Assembly: GCF_002127545.1 (NCBI RefSeq)
Contig: NZ_MUBK01000030.1
Location: 1 to 35,893 of the forward strand
Length of the DNA stretch: 35,893 nucleotides
Direction: 5' to 3'
From: Xenorhabdus beddingii
GTDB lineage: Bacteria > Pseudomonadota > Gammaproteobacteria > Enterobacterales > Enterobacteriaceae
Shown: positions 8,258 to 16,653 of the stretch, one piece after another
Numbering within the stretch: position 1 is the stretch's first letter
Layout: the number at the start of each line of letters is the position of its first letter
Program-made: the position numbers and the translations under genes
Notes under the pieces: generated by a model
The model's database searches: none
What the model was told of the DNA's origin: nothing
What the model saw: only the letters and a program-made list of their open reading frames with translations

Positions 8258-9625
8258 TCAGGAATGATAGCCTACAAACTGCCACCACTGATTGTCTTCA
8301 GGTGTGGTAGGGAAGTCCCCGTGATCACCATCAGATTTTAATATAAAATATAACTTTGTTGAATCATCGTAATATAACCATCCTTTTTTTCCTGTTTTAT
8401 TTGAATCATTCCAGTGATGTACAGGCAATGGGGGAGATAGTGACTCGTTTTTTTTCGGATATTTACCGACATATGTCCAATAATCATTATCTGATTTGTC
8501 TATTGGAAAATATCCAGCCCCCGTTTTTTTAAGCTTAAAGTATTCAGTGTCACCATTGTATGTATTGTGATAAATAAAATAATCCCCAATATTTATGCCT
8601 GAATCATTTCTTTCTTCCCACTCATAAACTTTTTGGTTTCGAAAGTATAGGTCATTAATTATTGGATACCCTTTCCCTACTGATTTCCAATCACTGTTAT
8701 TGGCTCCCTCGACAGGTAGAGGTCCGTATGTTCCATCATGGAGAGCCTCATAAATATATGGTTCTGCATCGTCAGCGTTGCTAACAAACATCATGCCTTT
8801 ATTAGCTTTATTTTGATAAGAACCCCATTGATGTATACCTCTATAATTATTTCCGAGTAATGTTAGAGTACCATCTGTATCCCATGATGATGAACCGTAA
8901 TCATTTGGCGTCATTCCTGGCAGAATGTATTGCTGATTACAAATATCCGGATCACCATAAGAATTTCCGTTTGAAGATTCCAGTGTAGAATCTTGTCCAT
9001 AACTGCCCTTGATTTGCCCTTCCGTCGCTTTAGCATGCCTTAATGTAGTGCACTCATAAGGCCCCCAGAAATATTCCAGGAAAACGCCATTAGAGTGACT
9101 AAGCCCTCCCCATTTAGGGGTTTTTATCTCCCCTAATATATCTATCGTTCCTAATGTAAGATCGGCTAATGTTATTTGCCACCAATCTCCGGAATCATCG
9201 GATGATGTTCTGGGGCTTAGTTCCACTCGAAAGCGATATTTATGCCCTACCTTCCAGTTATAATTACCTTTTACACTACTGCACGCACCAGATTCATTGC
9301 AATAAACGACAGGTAAAATACCAGCTTTAGCATCAAGCCCATCCCAAATGGATATAAGTGCTATTTTATTTCCACCTGCGCGTTGTAAACCAAGGTATCC
9401 TCCATTTGCTTTATTGAATGTAATATATTCAGCCCAGTAAACTGAGGAAGGTGCATAACCCGTATCAGAATAGGATTCTCCGGGATCGACATCAATGCGC
9501 ATAAAATAATCTTTAGACTCTATAGAGTCATTTTTTAATGTCCACCCACCTGATGGAGTTATTGCGAGTGCATTAATTGTCATCCCCAAAGAGAATAACA
9601 GCACAGATATGTTTCTTTTCAACAT
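8258..9625 (-). CDS. Secreted protein: DUF3472-like domain plus three Trp-rich C-terminal modules
   Basis: From the ATG at 9625 (GGGGG five bases upstream) the product is 455 residues with a signal peptide MLKRNISVLLFSLGMTINALA. The N-terminal 170 residues (DYFMRIDVDP, YWAEYITFNKANGGYLGLQ, ISIWDGLDAKAG) resemble DUF3472, a beta-rich domain of unknown function in secreted bacterial proteins. The last 180 residues contain a module of about 42 residues three times, each ending G-x-(F/L)-P, then an Asn and a Trp, then VG: PLPVEGANNSDWKSVG, YFPIDKSDNDYWTYVG and DFPTTPEDNQWWQFVG. The aromatic-rich repeats suggest carbohydrate or surface binding. It stands alone between two scars of mobile DNA, is AT-rich, and has its own terminator. 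No enzymatic motif was recognised. Confidence 0.8.
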   Translation of the reverse strand: MLKRNISVLLFSLGMTINALAITPSGGWTLKNDSIESKDYFMRIDVDPGESYSDTGYAPSSVYWAEYITFNKANGGYLGLQRAGGNKIALISIWDGLDAKAGILPVVYCNESGACSSVKGNYNWKVGHKYRFRVELSPRTSSDDSGDWWQITLADLTLGTIDILGEIKTPKWGGLSHSNGVFLEYFWGPYECTTLRHAKATEGQIKGSYGQDSTLESSNGNSYGDPDICNQQYILPGMTPNDYGSSSWDTDGTLTLLGNNYRGIHQWGSYQNKANKGMMFVSNADDAEPYIYEALHDGTYGPLPVEGANNSDWKSVGKGYPIINDLYFRNQKVYEWEERNDSGINIGDYFIYHNTYNGDTEYFKLKKTGAGYFPIDKSDNDYWTYVGKYPKKNESLSPPLPVHHWNDSNKTGKKGWLYYDDSTKLYFILKSDGDHGDFPTTPEDNQWWQFVGYHS

Positions 9626-9722
9626 AGTAAGCCCCCTTATTAAAATAATCGAATATACAGACAGACAGTTAGATATGAATGGTTGATCTACGTATCGACT
9701 TTGTAAAGTCAATGGTTAGTTT

Positions 9723-9960
9723 TTCCCACGTACCTTAAAACCATACACCGAGTTTACGGGTAAGATATCCGAAGACGCTGTCGCTGCCATTGAGGAGATG
9801 CAGGGTAATTATCAGGGACATAAAGTGGTACGCGAGCATCCCTACAAGATACAGACCAGCATTACGTAACTGGTCAACCAGATGCGCAAAACTGGCGACT
9901 GGGATTTCGATATCTTTGAAGAGCAGATTCGAAAGCTCTCAGTTGTACACATCACCACCA
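9723..9960 (+). pseudogene. Unrecognised coding remnant with an internal stop
   Basis: One frame reads through LKPYTEFTGKISEDAVAAIE and GHKVVREHPYKIQTSIT, meets a TAA at 9867, then continues with LVNQMRKTGDWDFDIFEEQI before fusing to the MFS remnant. The composition is protein-like on both sides of the stop, so this looks like the end of a real gene with a nonsense mutation. I do not recognise the family. Confidence 0.35.
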
Positions 9961-9993
9961 CTGCCAAAAATAGTAAATTACGCTGCAAAGGGG

Positions 9994-10660
9994 CAAGTAC
10001 TGAACGCTTACCGATTGCTGGACTGCTGGCACTGGCAATGACGGGATTTATCGCTATCTTGACTGAGACTTCCCGCAGGACTGTTACCACAAATTGGCAT
10101 GGAACTCAGTGTGTCAGAGGCATTATCTGTTATGGATGCCGGCACACAACATTCTTTATACCTATATCGCTCCTTTCCTCATTCCGGCTGGGCTGTCGGA
10201 GCGCGTTGACTTCATTCTGCTGGTATTTGGGATAGCGGCTTTACTGGGTATTTGGATCACGGGTCTGCTGGTTGATCGCTATCTACGAATACTGGTATTG
10301 CTTAGCCTCGGTGTATTCGCCTTAACTGCCATCATGCTGGGTTTCGGTGGCAAAATCCCGCCTGTTATTTATCTGGGTATTGCGCTGTGGGGAGTGACTT
10401 TTGGTGGTGCGGCTACATTACTGCAAACCGCTTCTGCGGACGCAGCAGGGGATGGCGCAGATGTGGCACAGTCCATGGTTGTTACAGCTTGGAACCTTGC
10501 CATTGCTGGTGGCGGCATTGCCGGAGGGGTACTGCTGGAAACCAGCGGTGTATCCTCATTCCCTTGGGTTATATGTATATTGTTGTTGATCGGGTTAATC
10601 GTGGCTTGGCAGGCCAAAAAACACGGTTTTCCCCGTAGCCGCCAAGATTCACTGCGCTGA
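9994..10660 (+). pseudogene. MFS efflux transporter with internal deletion
   Basis: The N-terminal fragment STERLPIAGLLALAMTGFIA, then LTET and, after a one-base shift, PAGLLPQIGMELSVSEAL, is the first transmembrane region of a drug or sugar-efflux type MFS protein. Near 10120 it jumps to the second half, LLWMPAHNILYTYIAPFL, and continues in an intact frame to FPRSRQDSLR at 10660. About 160 residues, normally TM2 to TM7, are missing, and the start codon is not preserved. The remaining C-terminal half (GVTFGGAATLLQTASADAAG, AGGGIAGGVLLET) is a typical MFS. It cannot give a functional 12-TM transporter. Confidence 0.75.
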
Positions 10661-10674
10661 GTTTTCTTTAGGTA

Positions 10675-10704
10675 ATAAAAAAACAGGCTCAGTTTTTGAG
10701 CCTG
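10675..10704 (-). terminator. Terminator of yegD
   Basis: CAGGCTCA (10684-10691) pairs with TGAGCCTG (10697-10704). On the minus strand the stem is followed by a seven-base T-run (10683-10677), about 30 bases after the yegD stop. Confidence 0.85.
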
Positions 10705-10735
10705 CCTGCCATCTATCAAGTGAAACACATTTCTA

Positions 10736-12088
10736 TCAAGCGAAACAAATTTTTGCCCAGCGTGCCAAACCTGTAGTGACGGAGCCGAAGTAGTTACCGC
10801 CGGCGAGTGGGATGCCCGGCAATTTTTGTTCAACTGCCTGACGAAGAATAGGTGAACTCGCTGAACCTCCCGTCATAAAGATCACATCGGGTTGGCGTCC
10901 TCCCTGTATCACTGCTTCGCTAACCAACTTCGCCATCTTTGCCTTGGTGGATTCGATTGAGTCAATCATTTGATCGCGCTGGATATTAACTTCAATAATT
11001 TCTGATAATAAATTTAATTTAACCCGATGCTCAGATTGCTCAGAAAGGGCAATTTTGGCTTCTTCTGCACTGCGAACCAAGCTGTAGCCTAATGTGTCTT
11101 GGTGCACTTTCAATAATCGGGCTAACTTCTCCGGTTCTTGGGCGTCTCTGTGCAAGGATTTTAATGCGGTTAAATTCTGACGCGAATAAAACTCTTTTTG
11201 AGCCTGCACGTCGTTGATGGCAATCGGATTCCAAAACTGGGTCAGTGGCATATCAATACCCGAGATCACTTTGCTTCCTAACCCAAAAGGGTGCATGAGC
11301 TGTTTAAAGGTCAGATTAATATCTAAATCGTTGCCACCGATCCGCTGACCAGTATGTGCCAGTAAACCGGCATGACGTTCAGATTTTCCTCGCCAGCTCG
11401 GTCCCATCTGAATAAGGGAGCAGTCTGTCGTTCCGCCACCAATATCGACGACCAATACAGTCTTATCTTCTGTCAGCGTGGATTCATATTCCAGTCCTGC
11501 GGCCACCGGCTCAAATTGGAACTCGATGTTGCGAAACCCTGCCCGTTTTGCTGCATCAAGTAAAATCTTCTCAGCTTGTTGGTTAGATTTGTCACCACCA
11601 CGCCCATGAAAATTGATCGGGCGACCAATCACAACGTCTTCAACAGTCTGTTGTTTACTGGCTTCTACTTGCTGTTTAATCTTCGCCATCATGGCGCAAA
11701 CCAAATCCTCAAAAAAACTGATTTGGGTATCCCTTAATCCCACCGCACCCAAGAAGGATTTTGGTGATTTTACATAGTAAACATCCTGAGGATCTTCCAA
11801 ATATCGAGCCAATGCTTCCTGCCCAAATACAATATCATCTGGCAAAAGCTCAATACCTTCCTCTCGGTTTGCCGTAATTGCACTACGAAGAAGTTGTTCA
11901 CCCGCTTGATTGCTTGGGCTGATATTCCAGTGACGAAATAAGTGCTCAGAAACGGATTCTCGGGTCGGTGCAGCCAGAGCAGAAGGCATGTAAAAATTAT
12001 CATTTTCGATAGTAATCAGCCGTGGCGTATCCCCGATCATCTCTGCTACCGCGCAATTCGATGTGCCATAGTCAAAACCGATGAACAT
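10736..12088 (-). CDS. yegD: Hsp70-family chaperone-like ATPase YegD
   Basis: The 450-residue protein has the length of E. coli YegD and starts MFIGFDYGTSNCAVAEM, the phosphate-1 loop of the actin/Hsp70 ATPase fold. LVVDIGGGTTDCSLIQMG is phosphate-2, EPVAAGLEYE the connecting motif, and DVIFMTGGSASSPILRQAV the adenosine motif. It lacks the substrate-binding C-terminal domain and EEVD tail of DnaK, so its clients are unknown. The ATG at 12088 is preferred over one six codons upstream because it matches the E. coli start and has GGGAG just upstream. It is transcribed alone with its own terminator. Confidence 0.94.
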   Translation of the reverse strand: MFIGFDYGTSNCAVAEMIGDTPRLITIENDNFYMPSALAAPTRESVSEHLFRHWNISPSNQAGEQLLRSAITANREEGIELLPDDIVFGQEALARYLEDPQDVYYVKSPKSFLGAVGLRDTQISFFEDLVCAMMAKIKQQVEASKQQTVEDVVIGRPINFHGRGGDKSNQQAEKILLDAAKRAGFRNIEFQFEPVAAGLEYESTLTEDKTVLVVDIGGGTTDCSLIQMGPSWRGKSERHAGLLAHTGQRIGGNDLDINLTFKQLMHPFGLGSKVISGIDMPLTQFWNPIAINDVQAQKEFYSRQNLTALKSLHRDAQEPEKLARLLKVHQDTLGYSLVRSAEEAKIALSEQSEHRVKLNLLSEIIEVNIQRDQMIDSIESTKAKMAKLVSEAVIQGGRQPDVIFMTGGSASSPILRQAVEQKLPGIPLAGGNYFGSVTTGLARWAKICFA

Positions 12089-12140
12089 AAGCTCCCTCAT
12101 TCTCAATCGTGGAAAATTTAAAAAGGGCGCAGATGCTACC

Positions 12141-12356
12141 CTAAATGCGTGTTGAACGCGAGCTTAAGATAAAGAAGAATTCATCTTTTTTCTCGCCGGA
12201 TAAGATTTTTTTCCATGCAGTATCATGTAAACTTAAAACAATATAATCTTCTGATGAGATGTTATATTCTTGCAGGGCATTGTGCATACGTTGATCTCTC
12301 CATTTATTGGCATGGGTATCGTTATTGATTTTATTTTTATGGGCTGTTTCTAACAT
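12141..12356 (-). CDS. Small hypothetical protein overlapping the acyl-CoA ligase
   Basis: The 71-residue ORF starts with ATG at 12356, preceded by GAGGG, and its first 20 bases overlap the end of the ligase gene, an arrangement typical of translational coupling. The product is soluble and charged (DYIVLSLHDTAWKKILSGEK, then a short hydrophobic FFFIL). No signal peptide or known motif was seen. It could be an accessory protein of the ligase or chance coding; the overlap and the RBS favour a gene. Confidence 0.5.
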   Translation of the reverse strand: MLETAHKNKINNDTHANKWRDQRMHNALQEYNISSEDYIVLSLHDTAWKKILSGEKKDEFFFILSSRSTRI

Positions 12357-13950
12357 ATTCCCTCAATTTATCTTTCATGATTTTTCCATTGACATTTCGG
12401 GGTAACGTTAAAAAAGCATATCCTTTCGGCCGCTTATATCGTGCCACTATTGTACAAATATAATCATTTAATTCTTCTGCTGTCACTGAACTCTTTTCGT
12501 CTGGCTCAATAAAGGCATAAGGAACTTCCCCCCAATAGGGATCAGGTTTTGCTACGATGGCTGCGGCTAAGACACCAGGATAATTGGACAGGGCATTTTC
12601 TAATTCAAGGCTGGAAATATTCTCACCACCGGAAATAATGATATCTTTTTTCCTATCAATGATTTTGATATAGCCATCAGGGTCAACAACCGCTAAATCC
12701 CCGGTATAAAACCATTGGCTGGTGGTCTCCGGCGTAATCTGGCGTGAAGGATTGTAAGAGGCGATGATATTCCCACGAATAGCAATTTCCCCGAGGGTTT
12801 TGCCATCAAAAGGTACTTCTGATCCGTTATTTTCATCGATAACGCTAACCTGCCCCTGTAAATTGGAAACGATCCCTTGGCGCATTTTTTTTAAGATTTT
12901 TTCTGAGCTTGGCAAATCTTCCCAAGCACGTTTATTTTCACAGATAACAACCGGCCCATAAGTCTCGGTTAAACCATAAACATGTGTTGCTGTGATGCCA
13001 ATAGAATCCAGCAGGGAAAATACCATTTCTGTTGGCGGGGCACCGGCTATAAGAGCATAAACACGGCCCCCAAAATGTTTTCCATATTTTTGTGCTATTT
13101 TGCCTAAAGAGTAGTGAATAATCGGGGCACCACAATAGTGTGTTACGTTATGCTCTTGAATAAGTTTGGTAGCTTCTTCTGCGTCAAACTTTTTCATACA
13201 GATATGTGTGCCAGCCCGCGCTGCAATGGCCCACGGAAAACACCAGCCATTACAGTGAAACATGGGAAGTGTCCATAAAAAGGTCGGGCTTTTGGGCATA
13301 TCCCAATCTAATATATTGGAAATGGCGTTAAGATAGGTACCACGATGAGAATAAACAACCAGTTTAGGCTGCCCGCTGGTGCCCGAAGTAGAATTAATAC
13401 TGATGGCTTCTTGTTCGTCAATTTGGATTAACGTTAGTTTTTTTGATGTGTTTTCGGTGATCAAGGATTCATAAGGAATATATTTATATTCAGGTGTGGA
13501 TATTGGCGTGACTGGATTATTGGAATCAACAATAATTATCTCTATTGGACTATTGAAAGTGACATTATCTAATAAAGAAATATAACTCTGATCGATAAAT
13601 AATATTTTTGGCGTGAGTTTTTCAAAGACAAAATTTAGTGTGGCTGCATCTGTCCGTGTACTTAGGGCATTGAGGATGCCACCCGCCAAAGGGATCGCAA
13701 AATGTAATTCAAGCAATTCGTGGGTATTGGGCAAAATAGCCGATACCACGCTTCCTTTACCAATCCCCATTTGTTGAAGTGAGACAGCGATTCTTTCGCA
13801 GCGATTGGCATATTGGCGCCAGGTCCAGTGGTGTTTGCCATCAATGACGGCAATATCATCACCGCGACTTAATACGGCTCTTTTAAGAAATAAAATCGGT
13901 GATAATGCTACACCGTCATATTGACTTAAGAACGAATCAGCGTGGATCAT
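12337..13950 (-). CDS. AMP-dependent acyl-CoA synthetase/ligase
   Basis: This 537-residue member of the ANL superfamily activates a carboxylic acid with ATP to an acyl-AMP and then passes it to a thiol. The core motifs are intact: the P-loop-like INSTSGTSGQPK (near 190), GLTETYGP (near 330), WFYTGDLAVVDPDGY, DRKKDIIISGGENISS and the C-terminal NGKIMKDKL with the adenylation lysine. There is no carrier-protein domain, so CoA is the likely acceptor; the overall shape is that of medium- or long-chain fatty acyl-CoA synthetases. The start at 13950 has GAGG upstream. It is divergent from an SDR reductase across 192 bp and overlaps a small downstream ORF; substrate unknown. Confidence 0.9.
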   Translation of the reverse strand: MIHADSFLSQYDGVALSPILFLKRAVLSRGDDIAVIDGKHHWTWRQYANRCERIAVSLQQMGIGKGSVVSAILPNTHELLELHFAIPLAGGILNALSTRTDAATLNFVFEKLTPKILFIDQSYISLLDNVTFNSPIEIIIVDSNNPVTPISTPEYKYIPYESLITENTSKKLTLIQIDEQEAISINSTSGTSGQPKLVVYSHRGTYLNAISNILDWDMPKSPTFLWTLPMFHCNGWCFPWAIAARAGTHICMKKFDAEEATKLIQEHNVTHYCGAPIIHYSLGKIAQKYGKHFGGRVYALIAGAPPTEMVFSLLDSIGITATHVYGLTETYGPVVICENKRAWEDLPSSEKILKKMRQGIVSNLQGQVSVIDENNGSEVPFDGKTLGEIAIRGNIIASYNPSRQITPETTSQWFYTGDLAVVDPDGYIKIIDRKKDIIISGGENISSLELENALSNYPGVLAAAIVAKPDPYWGEVPYAFIEPDEKSSVTAEELNDYICTIVARYKRPKGYAFLTLPRNVNGKIMKDKLREYVRNSP

Positions 13951-14142
13951 ATTTTTTACCTCATTTTGTAATATCCTTCAAAAGCAATAGGGTAAGTATA
14001 GATAAATAATGCCATGTTAATATGATAAAGATATTTTGATGTCAATGTATGAATAAAATGTATCTATATTGTTTTAATTTAAGATCCTATGTAAGTTATC
14101 TTCCTTAAAAAACGCGATCCACCAATATAAAAGGAAACATTT

Positions 14143-14892
14143 ATGTTTGATTTAACAGGAAAAATTGCTTTTATCTCAGGGGGAACCAAAGGTATTGGCA
14201 AAGGCATTGCAAAAGTGTTGAAGCAAGCCGGTGCAATAACCATTATTGCCGGCACTTCTCAAACGAGAGGAGAATCCATCGCCAAAGAACTGGAAGTGGA
14301 TTTTATTCCCCTTGATGTTACCGATCAGCCTGCATGTAAAAGCGCGATTGATAAGATTATCGAAAAATATGGCAGACTCGATATTCTTTGTTCTAATGCA
14401 GGTATCTTTCCACAACATTATCTTAAGGACATGACCGCTGAAGATTGGGATTTAGTGCATTCCGTTAATCTCAAAGGAACCTTTTTCTTAGTGCAGGCGG
14501 CATTGAATGTGATGGAAAAGCAACATTCCGGGCGAATTGTTATCACGTCTTCGATAACCGGAGAAATAACGGGCATTTCAGGCTACAGTCATTATGGTGC
14601 CAGTAAAGCGGGGCAATTAGGGTTCATGCGCAGTGCTGCATTGGAATATGCGGGTCAAGGTATTACCATTAATGCCGTTATGCCAGGCATGATCATGACC
14701 GAAGGTTTACAATCATTTGGTGATGATTTCCTTGATCATGTGAAAGAGACCACCCCAATGCGGGTTTTTGGTGTACCCGAAGATATCGGTTATGCGGCTT
14801 GTTTTCTGGCGTCCGATGAAGCGAAGTATATTACTGGGCAAACAATCGTTGTTGATGGGGGACAGGTTTTGCCGGAAGTACAGGAAGCCTGA
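14143..14892 (+). CDS. SDR-family oxidoreductase (FabG-like)
   Basis: The 249-residue classical short-chain dehydrogenase/reductase has the nucleotide-binding loop SGGTKGIGKGI (residues 12-22), the NAG motif (CSNAGIF, near 85-90), catalytic Ser in VITSSITG and the YxxxK pair in SHYGASKAG. The C terminus YITGQTIVVDGG is that of 3-oxoacyl-ACP reductase types. RBS AAGGA precedes ATG by eight bases. Divergent pairing with an acyl-CoA ligase suggests a joint acyl-chain pathway, but the substrate cannot be read from the sequence. An intrinsic terminator follows. Confidence 0.9.
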   Translation: MFDLTGKIAFISGGTKGIGKGIAKVLKQAGAITIIAGTSQTRGESIAKELEVDFIPLDVTDQPACKSAIDKIIEKYGRLDILCSNAGIFPQHYLKDMTAEDWDLVHSVNLKGTFFLVQAALNVMEKQHSGRIVITSSITGEITGISGYSHYGASKAGQLGFMRSAALEYAGQGITINAVMPGMIMTEGLQSFGDDFLDHVKETTPMRVFGVPEDIGYAACFLASDEAKYITGQTIVVDGGQVLPEVQEA

Positions 14893-14955
14893 GTGTTTTG
14901 CCAAAGATTGTCGTAAGGCAGAAGAACAGGGTAAGATGTTTACCCAATAAACACG

Positions 14956-14988
14956 GGAAGAGAATAATGTTCTCTTCCTGATTTTTAT
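14956..14988 (+). terminator. Terminator after the SDR gene
   Basis: GGAAGAGAA (14956-14964) pairs with TTCTCTTCC (14970-14978) and is followed by TGATTTTTATT. Confidence 0.88.
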
Positions 14989-15012
14989 TGTCTGAATCAG
15001 GTAAAGGATATT

Positions 15013-15681
15013 ATGTCATTGAATTATGAACGTAACCCGCTCTCACTGCCGAACGGGCATAATAAGGTGTTGTTGCACTCATGCTGCGCCCCCTGTTCTG
15101 GGGAAGTCATGGAAGCAATGTTGGCTTCAGGAATTGATTTTACAATATTTTTCTATAATCCGAATATTCATCCCTTAAAAGAATATGAATTGCGCAAAGA
15201 TGAAAATATTCGTTTTGCAGAGCAGATGGGCATTCCCTTTATTGATGCTGATTATGACCGTGATAACTGGTTTGAACGTGCGAAAGGAATGGAAAATGAA
15301 CCTGAGCGCGGCATTCGTTGCACCATGTGTTTTGATATGCGTTTCGAGCGAACCGCGCTGTATGCCCATGAACATGGCTTCCCTGTAATGACTAGCTCGC
15401 TGGGTATTTCACGCTGGAAAAATATGCAGCAAATTAATGAATGTGGTGTTCGTGCCGCTTCTCATTATCCTGATTTAGTGTATTGGGAATATAATTGGCG
15501 AAAAGGGGGCGGTTCTTCCCGGATGATAGAAATCAGCAAACGTGAAGCATTCTATCAACAGGAATATTGTGGTTGTATCTATTCTCTTAGGGATACTAAC
15601 CGGCATCGCCTGGCGACTGGCCGGGAAAGAATAAAATTGGGTACGGTCTTCTATAGTGCGGAATCGGCAGCTTCGGAATAA
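15013..15681 (+). CDS. queH: Epoxyqueuosine reductase QueH
   Basis: QueH carries out the last step of queuosine synthesis, reducing epoxyqueuosine in tRNA, and is the non-orthologous alternative to QueG. The 222-residue protein shows the family cysteines: [15 protein letters not shown] (adjacent Cys pair at about 24-25 and Cys28), [14 protein letters not shown], and EYCGCIYSL near 190. These bind an iron-sulfur cluster and a further metal site. RBS AAAGGA lies seven bases before ATG. It stands alone between two terminators. Confidence 0.92.
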   Translation: MSLNYERNPLSLPNGHNKVLLHSCCAPCSGEVMEAMLASGIDFTIFFYNPNIHPLKEYELRKDENIRFAEQMGIPFIDADYDRDNWFERAKGMENEPERGIRCTMCFDMRFERTALYAHEHGFPVMTSSLGISRWKNMQQINECGVRAASHYPDLVYWEYNWRKGGGSSRMIEISKREAFYQQEYCGCIYSLRDTNRHRLATGRERIKLGTVFYSAESAASE

Positions 15682-15684
15682 GGT

Positions 15685-15712
15685 AAAAAAGCCTGCACGG
15701 ACAAGTGCAGGC
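15685..15712 (-). terminator. Terminator for the leftward exsA-like gene
   Basis: GCCTGCAC (15691-15698) pairs with GTGCAGGC (15705-15712). Read on the minus strand the stem is followed by six T residues (15690-15685), so it acts leftward. It may also slow rightward transcripts leaving queH. Confidence 0.75.
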
Positions 15713-15834
15713 CAAAAGATACGGCAAATATAAAAATCTGGTGGTGACTCAGAGCGAACTTAAAATAAGTCCTGAAAAGTAATGAGTCACCATGACTATC
15801 TGTGAGATGGGATGCTGCCGTCCAACGCAAATGA

Positions 15835-16653
15835 TCACTCATCTTTGCCATATCTGGCTCGATTAGGTGTACAACCAAAACGCCGTCGATAACTTTGAGT
15901 AAAATAGGACTGACTGGAAAAACCAGATTCCAATGAAATATCGGCAATACTCATCTCGCTGTTCAGCAGTAATTGATGCGCATACAGAATACGCTGTTCG
16001 CTGATCCACGCCTTGGGGGAAGTTCCATAGACACTGTTAAAAAGCTCTTTAAAGGAAGTCAGCCCCATACCGAACTCACGCGCAAAATCATTCAATCTCC
16101 ATTCTTTGAGATAATGGGTCTCCATAAATGTTTGCAGTCGTTCTACCTGACGATTGCTTAACTTGCGCAGTACAGACATTAACATTGCTCCCTGTTTACT
16201 CAAGGAAAGCAACAACAGTAGCTCTTCAACTCTTAATTGAATCAAGGCGGGGGGATAATCATGAGCCAGTAGATTGGCGAGTCCGCGGATGCTTTCCGTC
16301 AGTAGGGGAAATTGATTAAAAGGGATCAACCTATAAGCAGGAAAATCTTGTCGCTCTATTTTGCTGAGTAATGACCCAAAACGTTTTAAAAAGCTGCGCA
16401 GAAACTCCATATGTAATGGTAACCATATTACCTGACAATTTTCTGTCTTGGTTTTGGCGGCATAGCTTCCTGGATGAGTAAAGAGGATCTCATTTGATGT
16501 GATGTGATAAGTATTGATGCAATCTTTCCATATCATTTCACCATCGAGTAAAATATACAGCCCTCTCTGTTTATGTTCTAAGATATTGAAATCCGGCATG
16601 GTTAATTGGATAGTGCAAATATTCTTTTTATTTAAGCCCGTCGTCCTTTTCAT
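15835..16653 (-). CDS. exsA: AraC-family activator closely similar to ExsA/LcrF (type III secretion master regulator type)
   Basis: The 272-residue protein aligns by memory along its whole length with Pseudomonas ExsA (278). The N-terminal ligand domain contains GLYILLDGE, FTHPGSYAAKTK and the HMEFLRSFLKRFGSLLSKIE region. The C-terminal double helix-turn-helix contains REFGMGLTSFKELFNSVYG, RILYAHQLLLNSEMSIADIS and SGFSSQSYFTQSYRRRFG, nearly word for word as in ExsA. ExsA binds promoters of type III secretion operons and is held back by the ExsD-ExsC-ExsE cascade. RBS AGGAGT is seven bases before ATG. No exsD, exsC, exsE or secretion gene occurs in the window, so this copy is an orphan here. 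Regulatory targets are unknown; the symbol marks similarity, not proven orthology. Confidence 0.85.
   Translation of the reverse strand: MKRTTGLNKKNICTIQLTMPDFNILEHKQRGLYILLDGEMIWKDCINTYHITSNEILFTHPGSYAAKTKTENCQVIWLPLHMEFLRSFLKRFGSLLSKIERQDFPAYRLIPFNQFPLLTESIRGLANLLAHDYPPALIQLRVEELLLLLSLSKQGAMLMSVLRKLSNRQVERLQTFMETHYLKEWRLNDFAREFGMGLTSFKELFNSVYGTSPKAWISEQRILYAHQLLLNSEMSIADISLESGFSSQSYFTQSYRRRFGCTPNRARYGKDE

Noticed and set aside
10094..10660. Considering the 188-codon ORF as a complete small transporter.
   Set aside because: It begins in the middle of an MFS protein (after TM7 by comparison), with remains of TM1 in another frame upstream, so it is a broken gene.
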